Assembly: GCA_035636195.1 (NCBI GenBank) | Contig: DASPZP010000047.1 | Location: forward strand, 1 to 64,000 | DNA length: 64,000 bases | Direction of reading: 5' to 3' | Source of the DNA: Anaeromyxobacter_A sp035636195 | GTDB lineage: Bacteria > Myxococcota > Myxococcia > Myxococcales > Anaeromyxobacteraceae | Notes under the pieces: generated by a model | Databases searched by the model: none | Told to the model about the DNA's origin: nothing | Seen by the model: only the letters and a program-made list of their open reading frames with translations | Shown here: in pieces, positions 35,564 to 44,823 of the stretch | How the letters are laid out: each line of letters starts with the position of its first letter | Numbering within the stretch: position 1 is the first letter of the stretch | Translations under genes and position numbers: made by a program

Positions 35564-37387
35564 TCAGCCCGGGCGGGCGGCGCGGACGGCCTCGGACGCC
35601 TCGGCCGAGCGGCTCGCCTTGGGATAGACGACGAGCGCCTTGCCGACCTGCAGCTTGAAGCGGCTCGGGTTGCGGATGCCGTTCCACCGGCAGAGCTCGT
35701 CGACCGCCACGCCGAAGCGCTGGGAGAGGCTCCACAGCGTGTCGCCGGCCCGGACCTGCACCGTCGAACGCGAGCGGCCGGCGGCCTCGTCGGCACGGCC
35801 GCCGTGCCTGGCACTGCCGGGCTCGGCGCTCGCGAGCACCGTGGCCTTCCGGGCCGCCTTCCGGCCGCGGCCCTTCGACTCGGAGGACTGCGAGCGCTCG
35901 GCCGAGGCGAAGGCGACGCCCTGGCTGCGGGCGAGCGCGTTGAGCGGGATGACGAGGTCGGTCCCCGGCTTGATGTGCCGGGCCGGCCGCAGGCCATTCA
36001 TGCGCGTGATCGTGACCTCGTCCACCTTGAAGCTGCGGGCGATGGAGCGCAGCGACTCGCCGCGCGAGACCTTGTGCTGGGCGAAGGCCAGCCTGCCGAC
36101 GGCGTCGGAGACGCCCGGCCAGTTGCGCGCGAAGACCTCTTCCCGGCCCTTCGGGAGCTTCATGACGTAAGTGCGCGGAGGAGTGCAGGTGCGTCGCAGC
36201 TCGGGGTTGAGCTCGAGGAGCGCCTTCTCCGGCGCCTCGGCCGCCTGGGCGACCGCGGAGAGCGGCGTCGCGTGCGGGATCGTGACCTGGTCGTAATCCT
36301 GCCAGGTCTCGGCCTCGATCTCCTCCTTCGAGAAGCCGAACGCCTCGTGGTGCTTGGCGATGATGGCGGCGGCCATGAGCTTCGGCACGTAGCCCTTCGT
36401 CTCGGCCTTGAGCACCTTGCCGCGCGTCATCGACCAGAAGTCCTGCTGGCCCTTCGCGCGCGCCTTGAAGATCTTGCCGACGCCGGCGTTGTAGCCGGCC
36501 CACGCGAGCCGCCAGTCGCCGGTCTGCCGGTACAGCTCCTTGAGGTAGCGCGCCGCGCCGCGGGCGGCCTTCTCCGGATCGCGCCGCTCGTCCACCCAGA
36601 AGTCCTGCTTCATGCCGAACCGCTTGCCGGTGGCGGGGATGAACTGCCACGCGCCCACCGCCTTGGCGCGGCTCGTGGCGAGGTTCGCGAACCCGCTCTC
36701 GATCATGGCGAGGTAGACGGTGTCCTCGGGCAGCCCCTCCTCGCGCAGGACGCGGCGGAAGACGGGCACGTACTTCGACGCGCGGCCGAGGTACTTCACG
36801 AAGTGCTTGCGGACGCCCGGCGCCTGGAAGAAGCGCACGTAGGCGAGGACCCGCTCGTTCACCTCGATGGGGATGTCGTACTCGGCTTGCAGGTGGCGGA
36901 GGTCGTGGTCGATCTCGGGCAGCCCGGCGATGCGGCCGGTCGATTCGAGAGGTCCGCCGGTCTCGCGCCCGAAGGCGTCGCGGAGGCGCTGGCGGAGCGG
37001 CGACTCGAGGCCGAGGCGCGCGGCGGCGCGAGCGGCGGGGTCCTCCACCACCGGCTGCTCGGACAGGTGCGCCTTCTCCTCGGCGGCGCGCACCTGCTCC
37101 AGCTCGGCCGACTCGGCCTTCACCTCTTCATCGATGACCGGCTCGTCGGGAGCGTCCTCCGCGGCGTCGGCGGTGGAAGCGCTCGCGACTTCGTCCTGGC
37201 TGGCGACCGAAGGGGCGGGCGCCGTCGCGATTGCAGCGACCGCCTTCGCCTGCCCGGGCTCCTGCAACTGCAGGGAAGCGGGCGTGAGGGCGCTCGCCAT
37301 CTCGGCGGTCGCCGTGTCGGCGGCCGAGGCCCGCATCCCGAGGAGGGTCACGAGGGCGCAAAAGGCGAGCAGTTTCATTCGATTCAT
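35564..37387 (-). CDS. mltD: Membrane-bound lytic murein transglycosylase D-like
   Basis: Cleaves peptidoglycan glycan strands with 1,6-anhydro product formation. The 607 residues comprise a signal peptide (1-22), an acidic/Ala-rich spacer, an SLT domain with the catalytic Glu in AMIESGFANL (Glu ~230) plus KAVGAWQFIPATGKRFG and WRLAWAGYNAGVGKI, and two LysM domains (~438-482 and ~542-588) that bind glycan. It has no lipobox, so it is periplasmic rather than lipid-anchored, unlike E. coli MltD. The start MNRMKLL is chosen because AGAGAG precedes it. Confidence 0.9.
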   Translation of the reverse strand: MNRMKLLAFCALVTLLGMRASAADTATAEMASALTPASLQLQEPGQAKAVAAIATAPAPSVASQDEVASASTADAAEDAPDEPVIDEEVKAESAELEQVRAAEEKAHLSEQPVVEDPAARAAARLGLESPLRQRLRDAFGRETGGPLESTGRIAGLPEIDHDLRHLQAEYDIPIEVNERVLAYVRFFQAPGVRKHFVKYLGRASKYVPVFRRVLREEGLPEDTVYLAMIESGFANLATSRAKAVGAWQFIPATGKRFGMKQDFWVDERRDPEKAARGAARYLKELYRQTGDWRLAWAGYNAGVGKIFKARAKGQQDFWSMTRGKVLKAETKGYVPKLMAAAIIAKHHEAFGFSKEEIEAETWQDYDQVTIPHATPLSAVAQAAEAPEKALLELNPELRRTCTPPRTYVMKLPKGREEVFARNWPGVSDAVGRLAFAQHKVSRGESLRSIARSFKVDEVTITRMNGLRPARHIKPGTDLVIPLNALARSQGVAFASAERSQSSESKGRGRKAARKATVLASAEPGSARHGGRADEAAGRSRSTVQVRAGDTLWSLSQRFGVAVDELCRWNGIRNPSRFKLQVGKALVVYPKASRSAEASEAVRAARPG

Positions 37388-37488
37388 GCGCTCTCTTGGC
37401 TGCGTATCGAGGCGGGGGCCGACCAGTGGCCTCGTTGGGGGTCCATCGTACCGGCAAGGGCGCGGGAAGGGAAATAGCCCGTAGGGTC

Positions 37489-37533
37489 GCTTGCCTGCCT
37501 GCTTTACCGCTGTCCTGTGCTCCACCGGCAAGC
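37489..37533 (-). other. Inverted repeat in the mltD leader
   Basis: GCTTGCC (37489-37495) and GGCAAGC (37527-37533) form a 7-bp inverted repeat enclosing 31 nt, about 100 bp upstream of the mltD-like start. The enclosed RNA on the minus strand is purine-rich. It may be a structured 5' leader; no known riboswitch class was matched. Confidence 0.3.
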
Positions 37534-37584
37534 CCCGCTTTTCCGCCGCACCGGGGAAGTCCCATCCGGGGATCGCCGCCCCGA

Positions 37585-39102
37585 TCAGGGCGGGCGTGGT
37601 GGACCCCGCAGGCCGTCCCCGTGCCCGGGCCCGATCACCCGCTTGAAGAAGCTCGTCGGCTCGAACCGAGTCGAATGCTCGGGCGTGTGGCAGGTCCGGC
37701 AGCGCTCCTCGCCCGGAGCGCGCACGATGTGGCCGGGCGGGTCGAAGGCGTGCAGGCTGGCCGGACCGTGGCAGGACTCGCACTGCACGTCACGCCGGCC
37801 CTCGGTGGCGGCGACGCTGCACGCGCCGCCGGGCTCTCGCCAGCCGGTGACGTGGCAGGAGACGCACTCGAGGTCGTGCGTCCGGCCGCCCTTCACCAGC
37901 GTCGCCCAGGCGCGGGCGTGCTTCGTCGTCTCCCACTGGGCGACCGCCTCCGGATGGCAGCCCTTGCACGAGGACACGCCGCCGTGGGGTGCCTCCGCCG
38001 TCCCGATGTAGGTCGCCGCGCCGGCCGCCGGCGGCGGGCAGGGCCGCGCCTCGGCCCGGGCCCGCGCCAGGTTGTCTCGGCCGACCTCCTCGTGGTGGCG
38101 GGCGAGGAGCGCGTGCACGGCCCGGTCCTCGGGGAGCTCCTGGGTGAGCGGGATGAAGCTCACCCGGAGCGAAGGGCGATCGAGCGGTGGCCCCGGCAGC
38201 GGCTTCGACCTGAGCGCGCCCGCGCGCGCCGCCAGCTCGTCGAGCTTCGACGCCAGCGCCTGCGCCAGCTCCGCCTGCTGCCCGGCCAGCGCGGCCTCGC
38301 GCCGGCGCGCGTACTCGACCCGCCGGGTCTCCAGGAGCTCGAGCTCCTCGTCGCGCTCCGCCGCCGCCGGCAGGACCTCGAAGGCCCGGGAGCGATCGCC
38401 GCGCAGGAACAGATCGACGCGCGCCAGCGACTGACCGCGCCCCTGCACCTGGACCACCGGTACGGGGCCGTCGAGGAGCACCCGGTTCACGTCGTCGTCG
38501 AGGAGGTTCGCGCGGTGCGAGGTGAAGAGCACGGTCACCCCGGCGCGTCGCGCCTCGTCCGCGCGAGCCGCGCCGGCGCGTGTGCCGCCCTCGTGCAGGA
38601 CCGCCACGCGCACCGCCGCCGAGGGCACGCGTCCGAGCGGGCCGAAGCCCACCTTCGTCGCGCCGGCGGAGAGGAGCCGGCCGTCCGTCAGCGGCAGCCT
38701 GAGCTTCGCGAGGAAGGCCGCGCCGAGGAACGCGTCGCGCTCGCCGGCGACGGTCGCGTCGAGGTGCATCCGCCGGAGCGCCTCCGCGGCCGTCCGCGCG
38801 GCAGAGATGGCCTGACGCCGCTCCTCGCCCTCGGGGCGGCCGTCGAAGAGGAGGTCGCCGCCCCCGAGGAAGACGACCGGATGGCCCTCGGCGCGGATGC
38901 CCGCGAGCACCGCCGCCATGCGGGCCAGCCCGCCGCGCTGGTCGACGGTGCAGCCGCAGGGCTCGAGGTGTCCGCCCAGGTCGGCCGTGTAGACCAGGGT
39001 GAGCTGCGCCGGCGGCGAGGCGCCGCGCGCGGGCGCCGGTGCGGAGACCGCCAGCGCGAGGAGGAGCAGGGGGGCGACGGAGCTGGCGTGACGCTTGCGC
39101 AT
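37585..39102 (-). CDS. 5'-nucleotidase-like domain fused to a tetraheme cytochrome c
   Basis: A 505-residue exported protein. After the signal peptide (~1-28) comes a metallophosphoesterase/UshA-like domain (YTADLGGHLEPCGC, then RGGLARMAAVL and VFLGGGDLLFDG). The usual Asp-x-His metal motif reads ADLGGH here, so normal phosphoesterase chemistry is doubtful; the PCGC cysteine pair is unusual. The last ~130 residues carry four heme sites (CKGCH, CVSCH, CESCH, CRTCH) in a cytochrome c554-like arrangement. GGAGAG precedes the ATG. It is divergent from dusB. Confidence 0.82.
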   Translation of the reverse strand: MRKRHASSVAPLLLLALAVSAPAPARGASPPAQLTLVYTADLGGHLEPCGCTVDQRGGLARMAAVLAGIRAEGHPVVFLGGGDLLFDGRPEGEERRQAISAARTAAEALRRMHLDATVAGERDAFLGAAFLAKLRLPLTDGRLLSAGATKVGFGPLGRVPSAAVRVAVLHEGGTRAGAARADEARRAGVTVLFTSHRANLLDDDVNRVLLDGPVPVVQVQGRGQSLARVDLFLRGDRSRAFEVLPAAAERDEELELLETRRVEYARRREAALAGQQAELAQALASKLDELAARAGALRSKPLPGPPLDRPSLRVSFIPLTQELPEDRAVHALLARHHEEVGRDNLARARAEARPCPPPAAGAATYIGTAEAPHGGVSSCKGCHPEAVAQWETTKHARAWATLVKGGRTHDLECVSCHVTGWREPGGACSVAATEGRRDVQCESCHGPASLHAFDPPGHIVRAPGEERCRTCHTPEHSTRFEPTSFFKRVIGPGHGDGLRGPPRPP

Positions 39103-39169
39103 CTCTCTCCGACGGCTTAACACGAAGCCGCGTCGCCGCGCCCATCGCCCGCGAGCGCTCCGGAGCCTC

Positions 39170-40222
39170 GTGCAGATCGGTCCTCACCACTTCCGCGGTC
39201 GTTACTTCCTGGCGCCGCTCGCCGGCGTCTCCGACCGCCCGTTCCGGAAGATCTGCCGCGACATGGGCGCCGCCTTCGCCTACACGGAGATGGTCTCGGC
39301 GCACGGGCTGCTGCACGGCAGCGCGCAGACGGAGGCCTACCTCGACCGCGATCCGGAGGAGGTGCCGTTCGCCGTGCAGATCTTCGCCGCCGAGCCGGAG
39401 GTGCTGGCCCAGGGCGCCGAGGCGGCGGTGCGGCACGGGGCGGGACTCGTCGACATCAACATGGCCTGCCCGGTGAGGAAGGTCTGCGGCTCCGGCGCGG
39501 GCGCCGCGCTGGCGCGCGAACCTGGCCGCGTCGCGGCGGCGGTGGCTGCGGTCCGCGCGGCCTCGGGCGTGCCCGTCACCGTCAAGATCCGCGCCGGCTG
39601 GGACGAGGCGAGCCTCAACTGCGTCGAGGTGGCGAGGGCGGCCGAGTCGGCTGGCGCGAGCGCGGTGGCCTTGCACGGGCGCACCCGCGCCCAGGGTTAC
39701 GCTGGCCGGGCGCGCTGGGACCTCGTGCGAGAGGTGAAGCAGGCGGTCTCCATACCGGTGCTCGGCTCGGGCGACGTCTGGACCGCCGCCGACGCCCTCC
39801 GCATGCGCGCGGAGACGGGCTGCGATGCCGTGCTGGTGGCGCGGGGCGCCTGCGGCAACCCGTGGATCTTCGCGCAGCTCGCCGCCTCCGAGGCCGCGGC
39901 CGCGACGCCGCCGGCGCCGTCGCGCGACGCCTGGGCGGAGGTCGTGCTGCGCCACGTCGTGCTCCAGATCGAGCACCGCCGCCGCAAGGTGCCGGGCGAG
40001 GCGCCCGACGCGGCGGAGCGGCACGCGCTCCGCGATCTCCGCAAGCACCTCCTCTGGTACACGCGGGGGCGGCGGGGCGGGCTGCACTTCCGGCGCGAGG
40101 CGTCGACCGTCGAGACGGCGGATGACGTGCGCCGGCTCATCGACCGTCACTTCCCCGACGACGGCGCGGCCTTCACCGTCGACCCGGCGCTCGTTGCGGG
40201 CGAGGCCGAGGCCACCGAGTAG
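39170..40222 (+). CDS. dusB: tRNA-dihydrouridine synthase DusB
   Basis: FMN-dependent reduction of uridine to dihydrouridine in tRNA. From the GTG at 39170 (GGAG upstream) it is 350 residues, beginning QIGPHHFRGRYFLAPLAGVS. Markers are EMVSAHGLL, VQIFAAEPEVLAQGA, DINMACPVRKVCGSGAGAAL with the catalytic Cys, LHGRTRAQGYAG and GSGDVWTAADA. A fis-like gene begins at the base after its stop, the same linkage as dusB-fis in gamma-proteobacteria. Confidence 0.93.
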   Translation: MQIGPHHFRGRYFLAPLAGVSDRPFRKICRDMGAAFAYTEMVSAHGLLHGSAQTEAYLDRDPEEVPFAVQIFAAEPEVLAQGAEAAVRHGAGLVDINMACPVRKVCGSGAGAALAREPGRVAAAVAAVRAASGVPVTVKIRAGWDEASLNCVEVARAAESAGASAVALHGRTRAQGYAGRARWDLVREVKQAVSIPVLGSGDVWTAADALRMRAETGCDAVLVARGACGNPWIFAQLAASEAAAATPPAPSRDAWAEVVLRHVVLQIEHRRRKVPGEAPDAAERHALRDLRKHLLWYTRGRRGGLHFRREASTVETADDVRRLIDRHFPDDGAAFTVDPALVAGEAEATE

Positions 40223-40603
40223 ATGCGCGCGCTCCTCCTCGCCGACGCCCCGGACTCGCTCTCCCGCGCCTGCGCCGCCGGCGGCGTGGAGGTGGTGCGG
40301 GTGGCGAGCGAGCCCGAGGCCCGCGCCCTGCTCGCGCACGAGGCGTTCGAGCTGGTCGACGGACGGCTCGCCCGGCCGGTGCCGCTCGAGTGGGAGATCC
40401 GGCGCCGCATCGACGTGTTCTACGGCCAGCTGCGCGGCCACAGCGCGAGCGGCCTCTATGACGTGGTCATGCGCGAGGTGGAGCGTCCGCTCATCGCTTC
40501 CGTGCTGGCGCGCGCCAGGGGCGTCCGGGCCGACGCGGCGCGCGTCCTCGGCATCGACCGGGGCACGCTCTCCCGGCGCATCCGCACCTTGAGGATCCGA
40601 TGA
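40223..40603 (+). CDS. fis: Fis-family DNA-binding protein
   Basis: A 126-residue protein whose C-terminal half aligns well with E. coli Fis as remembered: VFYGQL, GLYDVVMREVERPLIASVL, then the helix-turn-helix AARVLGIDRGTLSRRIRTL (~105-123). The first ~60 residues do not resemble Fis and contain a short alpha/beta segment (MRALLLADAPDSL). It starts directly after the dusB stop and its own stop overlaps the ZIP transporter ATG. It is probably a nucleoid-associated or Fis-type regulator. Confidence 0.85.
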   Translation: MRALLLADAPDSLSRACAAGGVEVVRVASEPEARALLAHEAFELVDGRLARPVPLEWEIRRRIDVFYGQLRGHSASGLYDVVMREVERPLIASVLARARGVRADAARVLGIDRGTLSRRIRTLRIR

Positions 40604-41421
40604 CGCAGGTCCAATCACTGGGGCTCTACGCGGGCGCCATCCTGGTGGCGGCGCTGGCCGGCGGGGCGCTGCCGCTCGTCGGAAAGCTGCGCCGCAATGA
40701 CGCGGGGCTCTCCTTCTCGGCCGGCGTGATGCTCGGAGCCGCCTTCTTCCACATGCTGCCCGAGGCGGTGGAGAGCGCGGGCATGTCGTCCATCCCGTGG
40801 GTGCTGGTCGGCTTCCTGTTCCTGTTCCTGCTCGAGCGGCTCGTGCTCGTGCACATCTGCGCCGAGCCGGGGCCGGTGGGGCTCGAGGGAGCGGCCGGCG
40901 GCGGGCTGCCGATGCCTCGCCCTCACGAGCACGTGCACGGCGAGCCCTGCGAGGGCACCGGCTGCGCCGTGCACACCATGGGGCTCGCCGCCTTCATCGG
41001 GCTCTCGCTCCACACCATGATCGACGGCTTCGCGCTCGGCGCCGCCTCGTCGGAGCCGGCGCTCGGGTTCCTCGTCTTTCTCGCCATCCTCGCCCACAAG
41101 CTGCCCTCGTCCTTCTCGCTCTCGGCCATCCTGCGGGCGGAGGGCTACACGCGCCGGCAGGCGCTCTTCATGAACGCCACCTTCTCGACGATGGTGCCGC
41201 TCGGCGCGGCGCTCTACCTCGCCGTGCGCGGGCTCGTGCACACCCCGAGCTTCACCGCCTTCGCGCTGGCGGCGAGCGCCGGGACGTTCCTCCACCTCGC
41301 GCTGTCGGACATCCTCCCCGACCTGCACCGGCGCGGGACGTCGAAGTGGAAGCTCTCCGCGGCGCTCCTGTTCGGGGTGGCGACGATGGGCGCGCTGCGC
41401 CTGGTGGGGCACGTGCACTGA
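40600..41421 (+). CDS. ZIP-family metal transporter
   Basis: A 273-residue membrane protein with about eight helices. ZIP hallmarks are AAFFHMLPEAVE in helix 2, the His-rich loop MPRPHEHVHGEPCEG, SLHTMIDGFALGAA (helix 4, with His and Asp metal ligands) and ILAHKLPSSFSLSAIL (helix 5). It should import zinc or another divalent metal into the cytoplasm. The ATG overlaps the fis stop (ATGA), placing a metal transporter in the dusB-fis operon. Confidence 0.9.
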   Translation: MTQVQSLGLYAGAILVAALAGGALPLVGKLRRNDAGLSFSAGVMLGAAFFHMLPEAVESAGMSSIPWVLVGFLFLFLLERLVLVHICAEPGPVGLEGAAGGGLPMPRPHEHVHGEPCEGTGCAVHTMGLAAFIGLSLHTMIDGFALGAASSEPALGFLVFLAILAHKLPSSFSLSAILRAEGYTRRQALFMNATFSTMVPLGAALYLAVRGLVHTPSFTAFALAASAGTFLHLALSDILPDLHRRGTSKWKLSAALLFGVATMGALRLVGHVH

Positions 41422-41432
41422 GCCCGGCGGGG

Positions 41433-41795
41433 CTAGTCGGGTCGTTTCCCGCGCCTCCTCCAAAGGCCGTGTCCTATCGGGATGACTGATGCCGCGAAGA
41501 GGAGCATGTCCGTCCCGTCCCAGCCCAGAACGAAGCTGACGACACTGGCGACCAGCAAGCCGACAGCGCTCAGGAGCGCATTCCTTCCGAGCTTGTCCTT
41601 GCGCGCAAGGAGCAGTACGCCGATCGCCAGCATGAGCCAGAACGGCCCCAAGAACCACCGCGCGGCACCTCCTCGGTCATGCATACCCACGGCTGTGCAG
41701 ATCGAAATGACCGCGGACAGCGCGAGATAGCCGCCGACGAGCGCACCTCTTGTCGCAGCAGGGTCCTTCTTCATCCTGTCGGTCCCGGAAGCCAT
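41433..41795 (-). CDS. Small four-helix membrane protein, unknown
   Basis: A 120-residue reading frame with four hydrophobic segments (~17-38, 46-63, 72-93, 96-110), a short polar N-terminus and a basic end (RRRGKRPD). GGAGG lies five bases before the ATG. Codon use is less GC-biased than the neighbours, suggesting acquired DNA. No family is recognised. Confidence 0.65.
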   Translation of the reverse strand: MASGTDRMKKDPAATRGALVGGYLALSAVISICTAVGMHDRGGAARWFLGPFWLMLAIGVLLLARKDKLGRNALLSAVGLLVASVVSFVLGWDGTDMLLFAASVIPIGHGLWRRRGKRPD

Positions 41796-41928
41796 CCGGT
41801 CCTCCGCACGTCACCGTGAACTCCCGAGCCTCGCTTCGCCTTTTTCTCCGTCTTCTGTCCACCCTGTCGGCCAGGCTAGAGCCGGGCGCTGTGCGACTCA
41901 TCCTCGACGACGAGGCCGTACGCGCCGC

Positions 41929-43058
41929 TCATAAAGTTTGGCGGGTTGGCTCAGGTTCGACCCGGCGCTCCTCTCCACAAGAGGGGGTCCGCCACCTCGA
42001 GGTGAACTGGCTCATCCACGCCCCGCCGAACACCAGCCGCGCGGCGAGCTGATTGTGGAAGCCGCAGAGGACCCGGAGGTTGCTCACCGTGGAGGTCCCG
42101 CCGCGCGCAAGTGGCACGATATGGTCGAACTCCAGGCGTGTCGTGGAGCCGCAAACCCCTCCTGACGCGAGTGGCCACCGGCAGCACTTGCCATCGCGGG
42201 CCCAGACGGCGCGCTTCACCTCGGCCGGGATGTGGCGCGAGCTGGCGGACGGGCGTGCCGGAGAGGGCCGGGGCTTCTTGACGAGCCCCTTCTTCTTGTC
42301 GTTCGCCGCGAGGAGGAGGTCGAGGGCAGCTTCCAGCACCGTCTCGGTGTCGGCTCCGGGATAGCTGTGCGACAGCGCATCGCGAGCAGCCGCCAGCTTG
42401 GCGAGGAAGCGCTTGGACACCGTGGTGTGGAACCGGCGCAGGTCGCCGGTGAGCGGTTCGACCTCGTCAGATCTGGCGGCCGGGAGCGGCGCAGGTGGCG
42501 GCGAGCACGTCGGGCTGGAGGGGACCTTACCGCGTAGTTCATCCGGTTGAACCAGTACACCGGGCGTCCCGCACCTGGTCGCCACCTCCAGCCGCGTCAC
42601 AGCATTCGCGAGTGCCGCCCGCCGCGGGACCGTGACGACGTCCCGATGCGGGGCAGCCTCCGCGGGCCGCAGCTCCGCCGCGACCGCCTTGGCCTCCCGC
42701 TTCGAGGCATGGAAGAAGCGGGGCACCACCTCGCCCCGGTTCTCGGGGGTGATGACCTTCGCGAGCTCCACCACGCTCGTGATGCAGAGCTTGCCCTCCC
42801 GAAGCGGCTCGGCGACCTCCGGGTAGCGCTGGATCAGCTCGGCGGCGGTCTTCCGGTAGAAGGCGGCGCCCTTCGAGAGCCCCAGCTCCCGGTGCAGGAA
42901 ATAGAAGAGGCTGGTGTGGCCGAGCTCGACCCACCGTCGCTCCCGGTCGAAGTCGGCGAGGGCGACGAGGAAGTCGGCCAGGGCGCCGTGTTCGCGGCGG
43001 AGGAGCTCGGCGAGGCGCTTCGTGAGATCTCGCTTGAGCCAGTCAAGAGCGAATTCAC
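41929..43058 (-). CDS. HNH endonuclease-family protein, start codon disrupted
   Basis: The open frame reads KRLAELLRREHGALADFLVA, SLFYFLHRELGLSKGAAFY, CITSVVELAKVITPENRG and a C-terminal HNH domain (CCRWPLASGG, then LEFDHIVPLARGGTS and LRVLCGFHN with zinc Cys and catalytic His), giving a product of about 375 residues. The first usable start in frame is a GTG at 42774, which would remove ~90 coding-looking residues. A GTG at 43058 lies one frame off. A single-base indel near 43020-43058 is therefore likely, making this a probable recent pseudogene or a sequence error. Confidence 0.7.
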
Positions 43059-43420
43059 TCCCAGTTGGGTAGTAGGGCCTGGCTTTGCGGCGCGGCCTCG
43101 CAGCGTCCGGCGACTGCCCCTCACCCTGTCGAGGAGCGCGCCTTTTCGTAAGCCGATCTTGCGGAAGCCGCCTCGACGAGATCGGTGACGCCTCGCACGC
43201 GACGCTGACCTGTCAGCGCCGACGGCCAGCGCACCGGCGCCCGTCGAACGGTAGCCTCCGCTTCACTGCAGTGACCGCTGCACCTTCGGTTCACCGCTCG
43301 CTCGCGGGCGACCTCGACCGCGACCACGGAACCGCCCCTCTCCCTACCCTCTCCCCGCTTCGCGGGGCGAGGGGGAAAGCCATTCGACCCCGATCCCCGA
43401 CCCCGACCTGACCGCCGCGC
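43059..43420. other. Gene-free stretch between HNH gene and gshA
   Basis: About 360 bp without a convincing gene. It contains one palindromic repeat (43333-43378). The remainder is moderately GC-rich and short frames in it show no recognisable protein features. It may include lost 5' sequence of the HNH gene. Confidence 0.5.
43333..43378. repeat. CT-rich palindromic repeat (cttcgcgggg family)
   Basis: A CT-rich leader is followed by the hairpin CCCCGC-TTC-GCGGGG (43353-43367) and a G-rich tail. It is nearly identical to the element read in frame inside the TPR gene at 49692-49738. Confidence 0.85.
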
Positions 43421-44785
43421 TCACGCCAGCCGCCAGTGCTCTGCCAGCGCGCGGTCGCCGCCCTTCCGGAAGGCCTCCAGGGCGTCATCGGCCGGCGAGC
43501 GGCCGGACGCGGCGCGCTCGCGGAGCGGCTCGAGCCACACGCGCTCGTCCTCGCCGTGGCTGCCGCAGCACTTCTGGGCGCACAGGCCGCGGGCCGCGAT
43601 CCCGACCAGCTCGCGCGCCACCGCCTGCAGGGCGCGGCCGTCGGGGAGCTTCGCCGCGAGCCCCTCCCGGCCTGCCGCCAGCGAGAGCCGGCGGCGGTCC
43701 TCGACGGCCAGGTCGCGCACGAGGGCGAAAGCCTCCTCGCGCGAGGTGCGGTCGTAGAGCACCCCCTTCCAGAAGGCCGCCAGCGCCTTCGTCATGGCGG
43801 CGTCGCAGCAGTCCGCCCCGCGCACCTCGACGACCCCCTTCACCCGCACCTCCGGGAAGAGCGTCGAGACGTGGTCCTCCCAGTCGCCCATGGTGGCGCG
43901 CGTGCCGTGCAGGCCCGTCTCGAGGAAGGCCCGGAAGGTGGCGCCCTGTGGATCGAGGTAACGCCCGTCGCGGCGGAGGAAGATCATCGGCGCGTCGATG
44001 GCCCACCCGACGTAGCGCCGGTACGCGTCCTCGACGAAGCCGTCCTCGAAGGCGAAGGGGAGCAGCCCCGAGCGTGAGCGGTCGACGTCCTCCCACACCG
44101 CCGTCCGCCAGCTCTTCCAGCCGCAGGGGGCGCCATTCACGATGGGCGCATTGGCGTAGAGCGCCACCACCGCCGGCTGCACCGCCAGCGCGGCGCGCAG
44201 CTTCTCCGCCATGTCGCGCTCGCCGCCGAAGTCGAACGAGACCTGGGCCGAGGCGGTCATCGCCATCATGTGCTCGCCCATGCTGCCGCGGCCGGCGAGG
44301 TACGGCCGCATGACGAGGTAGCGCGACTTCGGGACCCAGGGCGCGGTGGCGGGAGTTCCCCAGGGCCGGTAGCCCCCGGCGAGGAGCTCGAGGCCGAGCT
44401 CGTCGCAGAGCGCGCGGCACTTCTCGAGGTGGCGGTCGAGCTCCGCCGCGACCACGTGCACGTCCTGGAACGGGCGTCCGGAGAGCTCGAGCTGTCCGCC
44501 GGGCTCGATGGAGATGGTGAGGCCGGTCTTCTGGGCGGCGATGACGTGGCCGTCGTCCACGACCGGCGCATAGCCATACTGCTCGAAGCCGCGCAGGAGG
44601 GCCGCGATCCCGCGCGGGCCGGCATACGGCACCGGGTCGAGCGTCCCGCGCACGAGCCCGAGCTTCTCGTGCTCGAGGCCCACCTTCCACCCCGAGGGCG
44701 GGCGCTCTCGAGCGCGCAGCCACGCGACGAGATCACCCACCCCGCGAACGGGGTGATTGTCGGATAGCTGCGGGTCGAGCGACAT
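43421..44785 (-). CDS. gshA: Glutamate-cysteine ligase (GshA, plant/alphaproteobacterial type)
   Basis: First step of glutathione synthesis: ATP-dependent joining of glutamate and cysteine. The 454-residue protein shows GWKVGLEHEKLGL, ISIEPGGQLELSG, MMAMTASAQVSFDFG, YANAPIVNGAPCGWKSWR and EVRGADCCDAAM. Length and motifs fit the type shared by plants and alphaproteobacteria. AAGG precedes the ATG. No gshB is seen in the window. Confidence 0.92.
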   Translation of the reverse strand: MSLDPQLSDNHPVRGVGDLVAWLRARERPPSGWKVGLEHEKLGLVRGTLDPVPYAGPRGIAALLRGFEQYGYAPVVDDGHVIAAQKTGLTISIEPGGQLELSGRPFQDVHVVAAELDRHLEKCRALCDELGLELLAGGYRPWGTPATAPWVPKSRYLVMRPYLAGRGSMGEHMMAMTASAQVSFDFGGERDMAEKLRAALAVQPAVVALYANAPIVNGAPCGWKSWRTAVWEDVDRSRSGLLPFAFEDGFVEDAYRRYVGWAIDAPMIFLRRDGRYLDPQGATFRAFLETGLHGTRATMGDWEDHVSTLFPEVRVKGVVEVRGADCCDAAMTKALAAFWKGVLYDRTSREEAFALVRDLAVEDRRRLSLAAGREGLAAKLPDGRALQAVARELVGIAARGLCAQKCCGSHGEDERVWLEPLRERAASGRSPADDALEAFRKGGDRALAEHWRLA

Positions 44786-44823
44786 GGCCGCCTTCTATCC
44801 TTCCATCCCGTGGACCGCCACCC

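Noticed and set aside
43121..43327. Small minus-strand frame upstream of the HNH gene
   Set aside because: No ribosome binding site or recognisable features, and composition is not protein-like.
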